The notes below the pieces were generated by a model. It worked only from the letters and a program-made list of their open reading frames with translations, searched no databases and had not been told where the DNA came from. Made by a program: the position numbers and the translations under genes. Source: DYFT01 sp041695085 (GTDB lineage Bacteria > Bacteroidota > Ignavibacteria > UBA10030). Taken from it: a stretch of 64,000 bases of DNA. This document shows, in pieces, positions 27,355-34,986 of the stretch; positions within the stretch are counted from its first letter, which is position 1; the number at the start of each line of letters is the position of its first letter. Location of the stretch: the NCBI GenBank assembly GCA_041695085.1, contig JBGFRO010000020.1, positions 124,001 through 188,000 on the forward strand. The letters run 5' to 3'.

Positions 27355-28511
27355 AAGCTTCGCATCGGATTCTGGTTACTGGTGCGCTTCTTCTTGTTCT
27401 TGTCGTTGCGTTCTGGGGATTGTCCTATGTGGGAACCCGAACGGAGGGCCCGCTCGGCCGTCTGCTTTCGGCGACCGGTGTTGTTGTGAGTGAGGTAGAA
27501 AATTGGTTCACGCGTGCCCTTCGCGGTAAAGGGCGTGAAGCGCAGCTGGAGTGGTTCAGCGCGTACCGGAACGACCTCTCGCGTCTACAACAACCGGACC
27601 GGATATTGCTTGGCGCGTACGACAATGGGCTTCCACATTCCATGGAAACGGTGCTACGGCTTGAGCAAGCGTTGGGGACGACCTTCCCGCTTGTTCACTT
27701 CTACACAGCGTGGGGAGATAAGCCCGAGCAGCAGTTTCCGCAGAAACTCGTTACCACCATCTGGAATCTCGGCTCCGTTCCCGTCATCACCTGGGAGCCG
27801 TGGTTGGTGGATTTCGAGAACACGAAGCATCCGCATCTGCCCTTGCGCGAGCAGCGAGATAAGGACGGATTGGAGGCGATCGCACGTGGCGAGTACGATT
27901 TTTACATCGATCAATGGGCAAAGGATGCGGCGGCGTTTGGGAAAGCGATTTTCGTCCGGCCGTTCCATGAAATGAACGACCCGTATCGCTACCCGTGGGG
28001 TCCGCAGAACAACTCCGCTGCCGATTTCATCGCCGCGTGGAGGCACGTGGCGAATCGCTTCCGCGTTGCCGGAGCCACAAACGTGATCTGGGTCTGGTCG
28101 CCTCACCTCGCGTATGAGTTCTACACCTACTATCCCGGCGATGCGTATGTGGATTGGGTCGCCACGTTAGCGCTGAACTACGGGACTGTTGCCAACTGGT
28201 CGAAATGGTGGACGTTCGAGGAGATTGTTGGGACGAAGTATGTCTACCTTGAGGCCCTGAACAAGCCAATCATGCTTGCTGAAGTTGGCTCGTTGGCCGT
28301 CGGTGGCGATCGGGAGGAATGGTATCGTGCCGCGTTGACGAATCTGCCGGAGCGCTACCCCGCCGTAAAGGCGCTGCTCTTCTTCCACAATTCGAGCGAT
28401 GCCACCGTCACCTACCAGCGCCTCGACTGGTCGTTCGTGAACGACTCGACGATGGTGGCAGTCGTTCGAGAGGCGATCCGTCCACTGCAAGAGAGTATCA
28501 GAGACTTCTGA
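27351..28511 (+). CDS. GH26-like glycoside hydrolase, membrane-anchored
   Basis: 386 aa. An N-terminal membrane segment (ILVTGALLLVLVVAFWGLSY) is followed by a TIM barrel of the GH26 beta-mannanase type. The putative acid/base Glu is in FVRPFHEMNDPYRYPWG and the nucleophile Glu in KPIMLAEVGSLAV. It starts inside the stop of the synthase gene (ATGA), so it is translationally coupled. By analogy with other synthase-dependent systems, it probably trims or releases the polymer in the periplasm. It also suggests a mannan- or mixed-glucan-like product, which is inference. Confidence 0.85.
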   Translation: MKASHRILVTGALLLVLVVAFWGLSYVGTRTEGPLGRLLSATGVVVSEVENWFTRALRGKGREAQLEWFSAYRNDLSRLQQPDRILLGAYDNGLPHSMETVLRLEQALGTTFPLVHFYTAWGDKPEQQFPQKLVTTIWNLGSVPVITWEPWLVDFENTKHPHLPLREQRDKDGLEAIARGEYDFYIDQWAKDAAAFGKAIFVRPFHEMNDPYRYPWGPQNNSAADFIAAWRHVANRFRVAGATNVIWVWSPHLAYEFYTYYPGDAYVDWVATLALNYGTVANWSKWWTFEEIVGTKYVYLEALNKPIMLAEVGSLAVGGDREEWYRAALTNLPERYPAVKALLFFHNSSDATVTYQRLDWSFVNDSTMVAVVREAIRPLQESIRDF

Positions 28512-28533
28512 AAAATTCAAAAACTAAGTCTCT

Positions 28534-28680
28534 CTTACGGAGATACGAACGCCGTGAGATTGTTGATGCGGACAATGTTGAACAGCGCTGCTATGAACAC
28601 ATACATCCAACCGACTCGATCCTTGCCGCGATGACGTGTCTTGCGCATCAATCCAACCGTCTTCATCCAGCCAAGTTGAC
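28534..28680 (-). pseudogene. IS5-type transposase C-terminal remnant
   Basis: Reading the minus strand gives QLGWMKTVGLMRKTRHRGKD, then RVGWMYVFIAALFNIVRINN and LTAFVSP with a TAA at 28536-28534. This is the C-terminal end of an IS5-family DDE transposase (the conserved GWxKTVGxxRKTRHRG block and VGWxF...A...N..R). The rest of the transposase is missing and I see no terminal inverted repeats. Confidence 0.7.
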
Positions 28681-28698
28681 ACACTCCTCGTTCCCTCC

Positions 28699-29349
28699 TC
28701 ATGCAATCGTCTTAATTACCTTTATCACCCGCCACATAAAGGCCACGTCTTTTTTCCGGACCACCATCGGTTCGTATTCGGGATTGAGCGGAACGAGGTG
28801 GAGGAACTGATCGTCGATCTTAATTCGCTTCACCGTGTCTTCGTCATTCACCCGCACCACGCAGATGTCGCCGCTGCGCGCCTCCAATTTTGGACTGACG
28901 ACGATGATATCGCCGTCTTCGATTCGTGGCGCCATGCTGTTTCCCTTCACCTCGAGCGCAAAGGCGCTCGGATCGCGCACGTCGTCCACCGTGATGTATT
29001 TCTCAACATAGTCGGGATGGAAGATCATGCTTGGCGCCCCGCCCGGAACGGAAGAGAGGAGCGGAAGCTGGATTAAATCGACTTTTCGGTATCTCCCCGT
29101 TGCCAATGGAAAGACATTCGCCTCATTGCGCGTTGGGTACATTTCCCCCTTGCCGGTCAACAGCCACTGGGGCGAGGCACCGGTGATCTTCGCCAAACGC
29201 ATGAGGTAATTGCTGTCGGGCACCTGTTCCCCCTTCTCCCAGCGCTGGATCGTACGGCTCGCGACGTCGAGTCTCGCCGCAAGCGTCACTTGATCGATTC
29301 CTCTCCCCCTTCGCGCCTCGCGAATGCGTTGTGCAAGCGTCTGCTTCAT
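28699..29349 (-). CDS. XRE-S24 (LexA/CI-like) repressor
   Basis: 216 aa. Residues 1-65 form an XRE helix-turn-helix (QVTLAARLDVASRTIQRWEK). Residues 95-216 form an S24 self-cleaving peptidase domain with the nucleophile in EVKGNSMAPRIEDGD and the general-base Lys in DEDTVKRIKI; SVPGGAPSM may hold the cleavage site. It probably represses genes until cleaved in response to a signal such as RecA filaments. The ATG at 29349 has GAGGAG upstream; a start at 29382 would fall inside one operator. Two GACA-N4-TGTC palindromes lie in its promoter region. No phage genes are nearby, so it may control a stress gene set. Confidence 0.9.
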   Translation of the reverse strand: MKQTLAQRIREARRGRGIDQVTLAARLDVASRTIQRWEKGEQVPDSNYLMRLAKITGASPQWLLTGKGEMYPTRNEANVFPLATGRYRKVDLIQLPLLSSVPGGAPSMIFHPDYVEKYITVDDVRDPSAFALEVKGNSMAPRIEDGDIIVVSPKLEARSGDICVVRVNDEDTVKRIKIDDQFLHLVPLNPEYEPMVVRKKDVAFMWRVIKVIKTIA

Positions 29350-29377
29350 GGGTATGATCTCCTCGTCGGACGGGATA

Positions 29378-29421
29378 GACATTTATGTCATTGCAAATGA
29401 ATCATAAACGACAGAAATGTC
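29378..29421. promoter_or_regulatory. Two GACA-N4-TGTC operators
   Basis: GACATTTATGTC (29378-29389) and GACAGAAATGTC (29410-29421) have the same half-sites, and their centres are 32 bp apart, close to three helical turns. They lie between the repressor gene start (29349) and the opposite gene at 29575. A minus-strand TTGACA about 35 bp further upstream could be a -35 box. Autoregulation by cooperatively bound repressor dimers is the likely role. Confidence 0.6.
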
Positions 29422-29574
29422 GCACATCAAGGTAGGTATTTTTCGACTTGGTGTCAAGCCGCCATCGTGGGCGGTTTGGTTAACGTTCCTACCGCCACGC
29501 GATGGTTACCATCCTTGTTTTTTCATCCAAGGCTGGGTATTTTGGCCGCACGTAGGACGAAAGGAAAAACCCTT

Positions 29575-29877
29575 ATGGTGACAGCACTTGTGCTTTTAAA
29601 CGTTGCACGCGAGCGAACGAACACCGTTGCCGAGCAACTGACGGCCATCAAAGGCGTTACGGAGGTCTACTCCGTTGCCGGCAGGTACGACCTTGCTGCG
29701 ATCATCCGCGTCAAAGAAAACGAGGAACTTGCTGCAGTGGTGACGGAGAAGATTCGCGCGATTGACGGCATCGAGCGCTCCGAAACGCTTATTGCCTTTC
29801 GCGTCTTCTCGAAATATGATCTGGAGATGGCGTTTTCCATCGGTTTGGAAGAAACGGAGAGATCGAGACAGAGATGA
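29575..29877 (+). CDS. Stand-alone Lrp/AsnC-type RAM domain protein
   Basis: 100 aa. It consists only of the AsnC/Lrp ligand-binding (RAM) fold: MVTALVLLNVARERTNTVAE, GVTEVYSVAGRYDLAAIIRV, IDGIERSETLIAFRVF. There is no helix-turn-helix. Such stand-alone RAM proteins form ring oligomers and bind amino acids or other small ligands. AAGGAAAAA lies before the ATG at 29575; the frame extends upstream to 29467 without a better start. Its stop overlaps the start of rsgA (ATGA). Confidence 0.8.
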   Translation: MVTALVLLNVARERTNTVAEQLTAIKGVTEVYSVAGRYDLAAIIRVKENEELAAVVTEKIRAIDGIERSETLIAFRVFSKYDLEMAFSIGLEETERSRQR

Positions 29878-30944
29878 CGCTTAAGCAGCTGGGTTGGAGC
29901 GACTTCTTCGAAGCGTACTTCGCACCGTTCCGCGAGGAGGGAAAAGAAGTCGGTCGTGTTGCCATTCCCCACCGTGGTCGGTACGTGCTCTATACAACGC
30001 ATGGAGAATTGTGGGGAGAAGTCTCCGGCAAGTTTCGCTTCGAGACGAAAGATTCCGGAGGCTATCCCGCGGTCGGTGATTGGGTGGTGATCGACGCGCG
30101 ACCGAAAGAGGGGACGGCGACCATTCATCATGTGTTGCAGCGCCGGACGAAATTCTCGCGCAAGGTGGCTGGTCAGAAAACAGAAGAACAAGTCGTTGCT
30201 GCCAATGTCGATGTCGTGTTCCTCGTGAGCGGGTTGGATCACGACTTCAATCTGCGGCGCATTGAGCGCTATCTCACGGTCGCTTGGGAGAGCGGTGCTT
30301 CACCGGTCATCGTTTTGAACAAGACCGATCTCTGCAGCGATGTTCCGGAACGCGTGGCAGAGGTAGAGGCCATCGCTCAAGGCGTGCCGGTCTTGGCGAT
30401 GAGTGCCGTCAAGGATGAAGGAGTTCGCGCGCTGCTCGAGTTCTTACCTGAAGGCAAAACCGGAGCGTTGCTGGGCTCATCCGGAGTTGGAAAATCGACT
30501 ATTGTGAACCATCTTCTCGGTTACGACGCACAGGAGACGCAAGGAGTGCGTGAGAGCGACAGTCGGGGCCGCCACACCACGAGCCGACGCGAACTCCTTC
30601 TCTTGCCATCCGGGGGAATGTTGATCGACACGCCCGGCATGCGCGAACTGCAATTGTGGAGTGGTGAGGGATTGCATCACAGCTTTGAGGATATTGAGGA
30701 GCTGGCAGCGCAGTGCCGGTTTCGCGATTGCCGGCATGAACAAGAACCTGATTGCGCGGTGCAGAAGGCGTTGGATGAGGGCTCCCTCGATCCGGAGCGA
30801 TTTGAAAGTTACCTGAAACTCCAGCGTGAGCTCAACTATCTCGAGCGTCGTCAGAACCAACGCGCGGCATTCATCGAGAAGCAACGCTGGAAGAAAACCG
30901 GGCGCCTGGCGAAGGATATTCAGAAGCGAAAGGGGAAAATTTGA
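29874..30944 (+). CDS. rsgA: Ribosome small-subunit GTPase RsgA
   Basis: 356 aa. An N-terminal OB-fold (residues 20-100) precedes the circularly permuted GTPase domain in the order G4 (VLNKTDLC), G1 (GSSGVGKST), switch I (GRHTTSRRELLLL) and G3 (LIDTPGMREL). A C-terminal zinc-binding part has CRFRDCRHEQEPDC. RsgA releases late factors during 30S maturation. Translational coupling to the RAM-domain gene is unusual to me but gives no direct functional clue. Confidence 0.95.
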   Translation: MTLKQLGWSDFFEAYFAPFREEGKEVGRVAIPHRGRYVLYTTHGELWGEVSGKFRFETKDSGGYPAVGDWVVIDARPKEGTATIHHVLQRRTKFSRKVAGQKTEEQVVAANVDVVFLVSGLDHDFNLRRIERYLTVAWESGASPVIVLNKTDLCSDVPERVAEVEAIAQGVPVLAMSAVKDEGVRALLEFLPEGKTGALLGSSGVGKSTIVNHLLGYDAQETQGVRESDSRGRHTTSRRELLLLPSGGMLIDTPGMRELQLWSGEGLHHSFEDIEELAAQCRFRDCRHEQEPDCAVQKALDEGSLDPERFESYLKLQRELNYLERRQNQRAAFIEKQRWKKTGRLAKDIQKRKGKI

Positions 30945-31108
30945 AGTGCAGCGCAGCGGAGAATACAGCACTCTTTGTCACTCAAGTTGATCGCTTTTCC
31001 AAAGTAGGAGGCTGAAAACGCCGATAAAATGGATTCTCGCGGATCAACTATTTCAAACTGATGTTACGCAAACAGCCATTTTCGATGTCTCCGGGGTTCC
31101 TTTTGGAT

Positions 31109-31313
31109 GTTACTTTCTTTGATGCCAAAGAAAGTAACCAAAGAAAGCTTTCCGAAATCGTAACGCACGCGAACGAGCAGCCTCCCCACAGCCCGTTGAT
31201 TTCGGCCTCGGAGAGCATTGCAACTGATTGTCAGGAGTGTACGTGGCCGAAATCAAAACGCACGGGAGAGGGCTGCCCGCGCACAGCGCCAACGATTTCG
31301 GAGGCCTCTGCGC
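31109..31313. repeat. Three-hairpin dispersed element, copy A
   Basis: A 13-bp perfect hairpin (31109-31121 with 31126-31138) is followed by two successive hairpins of 54-55 nt. Each opens with CCGAAATC (31152, 31247), carries AACGCACG early in the loop and closes with GATTTCGG (31198-31205, 31294-31301). The same architecture with different bases in the first stem is found at 54376-54575. It lies between the convergent rsgA and DUF59 genes. The 160 bp from the rsgA stop to this element hold nothing I recognise. Confidence 0.75.
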
Positions 31314-31408
31314 AAAAGATTCTTTAGCCGGTTTGCCGACGCGAACTCACGGTCATTCAAAGGACAGACCTGCGAGAAGGGGGAAATCGAGATTCTGCGT
31401 AATATCAG

Positions 31409-31735
31409 TTACTTATTCCATCCCAACTGTTGTCGGGCTGCGTCGGACATCCGGCTCGGCGTCCACTCCGGTTGCCAGACGATGCGCACGTCCGCATCAC
31501 CTACACCGGGAATCTTCTTCACACGATCCTTCACTTGCTGAGAGATCATGGAACTGGCCGGACAGCCGGGAGAGGTGAGAGTCATCTTCACCCCGACCCA
31601 ATCGTCAACAATCGTAACGCCGTAGACCAGGCCGAGGTCAACAATGTTGACGGGAATCTCCGGGTCGTAACACTCCTTCAACGCCTCGTAGATAGCTTCT
31701 TGTGTGATCGGTTGTTTGTTGAGATTTTCCATCAT
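31409..31735 (-). CDS. DUF59 / MIP18 family protein (SufT-like)
   Basis: About 108 aa. A DUF59 domain is shown by EALKECYDPEIPVNIVDLGL, VKMTLTSPGCPASSMI (conserved Cys) and ADVRIVWQPEWTPSRMSD. Family members (SufT, PaaD, MIP18) help build or transfer Fe-S clusters. The ATG pair at 31735/31732 follows AAAGG. It is the last gene of the long minus-strand metal region, 80 bp after the second ABC permease. Confidence 0.85.
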   Translation of the reverse strand: MMENLNKQPITQEAIYEALKECYDPEIPVNIVDLGLVYGVTIVDDWVGVKMTLTSPGCPASSMISQQVKDRVKKIPGVGDADVRIVWQPEWTPSRMSDAARQQLGWNK

Positions 31736-31814
31736 TTGTACCTTTATGCACAAGGAAGATACGATTCGCTCTGACCAAACTCAATCCAATATCCCAACGT
31801 TAACCAAAATCCCC

Positions 31815-33239
31815 TCACACTACTATATACTTCCGAAACAATCGAATCCCTGCGAGCAAGAACACCGTGAGCGGGAATCCAAGCAACACCGCGCCGCTGA
31901 TCACCCGACCGGTAACGACTGACAACGGCTCTTCCTCATACAAAAACTCCGGCAGCTTCTCATACTCACGAAACTGCGCCTTCTGAAGGATTTTTGGCAT
32001 GAAAAAGTCTTTCCATTCCTCGTGATATTCCTCCACTTGTGCCAGGAAATGCTTGTAGCGGTCAACACCACTTCCGGCAATGTCATTCACAATGTCCTGT
32101 GCAACGATGGCGGGTGAGAGAAACCGCAGCGCGCGGATGACCAACTGCTGCCGCTCCAACTGACTCCGATAGCGTTCTAAAACTGGCGCGATCATTCGCT
32201 CGACCTCCTCATTCACAACCGCACGCATCGCGGCGAAATTACGCGTGTCAATGCTATCGCCGCGCGCAAGCTCGGGATGATCCTCAAAGTATTTCGCCAA
32301 CAGTATGCTTCCTTGCTCGGATGCTTCTTTCGACGCCCGCCGCATCGCATCAATCAGCTCTACGCGTGAAGGAACGGGATACAACGTCTTCGCCGCGAGA
32401 TTAAAGACCGTCGGTAAGACGATAACGACCGCTAACCAAACAACGGCGAGTACCGTGGCATTCGCTGCCGATGAGCGACCGAACGAGACAACAAACAGCG
32501 CAATGCTGAACCACAGAGCGCCATACACGACAAGAAACAGCAGGAGCAAAGCAAGTTTCGTTATGGATTCTCCCGTAAATGAAACCGTCCCGCTGAAAAG
32601 AACGCCAAGAACCGCAATCGCCGCTACACCGGTGGTCAGCACAACAAACCGTAGCAGAAAACGGACGGCGACGAGTCGTTTCAGAGAAACGGGATTGGAG
32701 AGAAGAAGACCTAATGTGCCCGATTCTTTATCCGATGCGGGAATGTTGTAGGCGAGCGCGAGAATGAGAAGCGGATATAAAAAGATAAGAACAAATGCTA
32801 AATCGAATTTGCCGGTGAGAAGTCGAAGAGGATTTTCAATCTCCTGTGCGGTGAGAATGGCTTCTCTGGAATCTGTTGAGATCTTGAGATAGAACGGATA
32901 CAGATCGCTTTGTCCCACCGACACGACGGCTAAAGGTCCCGGAGGTAACACGGCGTACCTATTTGCAATCCGTCTTCCTGCTGCTCCGGGGTCGCGCGGA
33001 TCCAAGAAGGCCGGTATGGTCAGGTCACCACGGTCGAGTGCAGGGATCAGCGATTTCATCGAATCAATGCGCGCAGATTCTTCTGCGAGCGCACCGGCTA
33101 TCGCGTCATTCTGAAACTTCACCCACTCCGCACCGTTCCAGATGGCAAACACTGCGCAGAGTGTAAAGATGAGAAGCAGCAATCCAACTGCCCAATCGGA
33201 AGTTAAGAGTTTCCATTCATACGTGAAAAGTTTCTTCAT
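31815..33239 (-). CDS. ABC-2 type permease, DUF3526-like (1)
   Basis: 474 aa. One N-terminal helix (VGLLLLIFTLCAVFAIW) is followed by a long extracytoplasmic loop (about 40-130), then five helices, a second large soluble loop (about 275-420) and a last helix. Clear motifs are VFLYPLLILALAYNIPASDK and ESGTLGLLLSNPVSLKRLV, as in ABC-2 permeases that work with a single ATPase. AGGAG lies before the ATG. A paralogue is directly upstream (33519-34937), and a matching ATPase gene lies at 38332-39036 in the same minus-strand cluster with a TonB receptor and MerC. The transported compound is unknown; context points to metals. Confidence 0.85.
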   Translation of the reverse strand: MKKLFTYEWKLLTSDWAVGLLLLIFTLCAVFAIWNGAEWVKFQNDAIAGALAEESARIDSMKSLIPALDRGDLTIPAFLDPRDPGAAGRRIANRYAVLPPGPLAVVSVGQSDLYPFYLKISTDSREAILTAQEIENPLRLLTGKFDLAFVLIFLYPLLILALAYNIPASDKESGTLGLLLSNPVSLKRLVAVRFLLRFVVLTTGVAAIAVLGVLFSGTVSFTGESITKLALLLLFLVVYGALWFSIALFVVSFGRSSAANATVLAVVWLAVVIVLPTVFNLAAKTLYPVPSRVELIDAMRRASKEASEQGSILLAKYFEDHPELARGDSIDTRNFAAMRAVVNEEVERMIAPVLERYRSQLERQQLVIRALRFLSPAIVAQDIVNDIAGSGVDRYKHFLAQVEEYHEEWKDFFMPKILQKAQFREYEKLPEFLYEEEPLSVVTGRVISGAVLLGFPLTVFLLAGIRLFRKYIVV

Positions 33240-33296
33240 AGGACATTCTCCTGAACGATCTGTTTTGGGCTAAGTAATTTCCATTCGTCTTCTGCT

Positions 33297-33361
33297 TGTT
33301 CCCACGCCTGCCCGATGCCTACTTCCCGGTGGGCACGGCAGTCAAGCTCTGCGTGGGAACA
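33297..33361. repeat. Palindromic intergenic repeat
   Basis: Outer arms TGTTCCCACGC (33297-33307) and the exact complement (33351-33361) enclose a second imperfect stem (CTGCC...GGCAG, TGCCTAC...GTGGGCA). The TTCCCACGC...GCGTGGGAA type is a dispersed repeat seen in many genomes. It lies in the 280-bp gap between the two permease genes, where I see no other feature. Confidence 0.6.
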
Positions 33362-33518
33362 GACTCACTGGCGCTCAGCGTCAGTTATCGAACGGGGAAG
33401 TGTTGCATCTCCGCAACGCTCGTGCCACTTTTCTGCTATGAAAATATCCCTGAATAGACAACCGACAGTTCATTTTCATCAGGGGTGGTGAACCCCCGAT
33501 TCATGACCGCTTTTCCAT

Positions 33519-34937
33519 TCAGACAATGTGCATTTTTCGTATTGCAAGAATCACACCGGCAAACGCAATCCCACACCACACAGTTAGGATGAAGATGCTC
33601 AGCACGTACTCCTTCAGCACCCATCCAACCGTAGGGCCTTCGTACACAAAGTCCGGAACCTTTTGCCACAACTCCGGTCCGGCAAGATACTGGCCGCTCT
33701 CCGTCTTTCCTCGCTGGAAGATGTCGTCATTCATAATTTTCTGAATGACACGCCGATAGTCTTCCCCGGCGCGAACGAAATGACGGTGATGATGCCAGTC
33801 TGTCCCCGCCAATCCCATCGAAAGCGATTGCACCGGCAGAAGCGGCGCAACCAGACCGCAGACTTGGTAAACTGTCATCTGCCTCTCAAAGAGATCGAAG
33901 AGTCTGCCGTAATGACGATCGTACACCCTGTAGCCGTGTTCTTCCCCCGCCTGCAGCGCGAAGCCGCTGAGGTTCACTGGTAAAGCCTGAAGGGAATCAA
34001 CGCCGTAGCGCCGAAACAGCTCCTGCTTCTTGGCTTCGATCAACGCTTGTAGCTCAGTCTGATCATCCAGATCCTTTTTCATCGCCGTTTTGAATTCGAT
34101 GCTCGAAGGAAGGGGATGGATGACTCTGGAGAGATCCGAAGCGAGACGCGGTGCAATCAGCGAGTTGGCGATCCAGAATGAGAGCAGCACAACGAGCGCA
34201 ACGCGTGACCCGCCTTCGGGGGGCACTGCAGCCGACACCGTAAGGGCAACACCGACAATGACACCGAGGTAGAGCACATACACAACGACGAGCAGAACAT
34301 AGCGAACGAATCCCTCCAATCCTTCCGCACCGCCTGCATACAACATCACCGCTGCAGCCCCAAGGATTACGGCGGGGATGAGAATAACGGCAAGTCCGCT
34401 CGTTACGCCTATGGCTTTGCCGAGTGCAAGCACGCGTCGGTCAACGCCGAGACTCAAGAGCTGTCGCAACGTCCCTTGCTCACGTTCACCGGCAAATGCG
34501 CCAAATGTCAGAAGAATAATCAGAAGCGGAAGAAGCAGTTGCATCACGGCGGCAGCGGTCATTTCGCCGAAGCGCTGCACAGCCGTTGCATCCTGTGCAG
34601 GACGATAGAGAAAATCATTCTGATAATGCGCTTCGAGCCAAACCGTGACGCCGACGTACGGATCGAGTCCGGCATCGAGAACGGAAAGGACGTTCTTTGG
34701 CTTGAACGCATAGACGCCGTAGTGCGCGGCGGAGTGGGGATTCTTCTGGCCTTGATCGAGCCATCGCTCGCGCTCCGCTGCGCGTGCCGCCTCGTGTTGC
34801 GCACTGATGTCGGCATAATGGATCAGTCCGATGATGAGCGAAAGCGTAAGTAAGCCCAGCACTGCTGCCGCCGACCATCGAAAGCGGCCGTCGCGCAGCA
34901 TTTCGGTGAATTCTTTCTTTGCGATTCGAGTCAGCAT
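33519..34937 (-). CDS. ABC-2 type permease, DUF3526-like (2)
   Basis: 472 aa with the same plan as the permease at 31815: an N-terminal helix (AAVLGLLTLSLIIGLIHY), a large loop with QNPHSAAHYGVYAFKPKNVL, five helices including LLPLLIILLTFGAFAGEREQ and TLRQLLSLGVDRRVLALGKA, a soluble loop and a final helix. AAGGAG lies seven bases before the ATG. The two permeases probably form a heterodimer driven by the ATPase at 38332. It follows the TonB receptor gene across a short palindromic repeat. Confidence 0.85.
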   Translation of the reverse strand: MLTRIAKKEFTEMLRDGRFRWSAAAVLGLLTLSLIIGLIHYADISAQHEAARAAERERWLDQGQKNPHSAAHYGVYAFKPKNVLSVLDAGLDPYVGVTVWLEAHYQNDFLYRPAQDATAVQRFGEMTAAAVMQLLLPLLIILLTFGAFAGEREQGTLRQLLSLGVDRRVLALGKAIGVTSGLAVILIPAVILGAAAVMLYAGGAEGLEGFVRYVLLVVVYVLYLGVIVGVALTVSAAVPPEGGSRVALVVLLSFWIANSLIAPRLASDLSRVIHPLPSSIEFKTAMKKDLDDQTELQALIEAKKQELFRRYGVDSLQALPVNLSGFALQAGEEHGYRVYDRHYGRLFDLFERQMTVYQVCGLVAPLLPVQSLSMGLAGTDWHHHRHFVRAGEDYRRVIQKIMNDDIFQRGKTESGQYLAGPELWQKVPDFVYEGPTVGWVLKEYVLSIFILTVWCGIAFAGVILAIRKMHIV

Positions 34938-34957
34938 TGATGTTCTCCTTAAATTGT

Positions 34958-34984
34958 GTAGGTCGGATTGTCAATCCGACCTAC
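34958..34984. repeat. GTAGGTCG palindrome, copy 1
   Basis: Twelve-bp arms (34958-34969, 34973-34984) starting GTAGGTCG form a perfect hairpin between the permease and TonB receptor genes. The identical hairpin recurs at 37830-37856, and a relative with a different centre is at 49357-49382. It probably works as a dispersed intergenic repeat and may act as a terminator. Confidence 0.8.
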
Positions 34985-34986
34985 CT

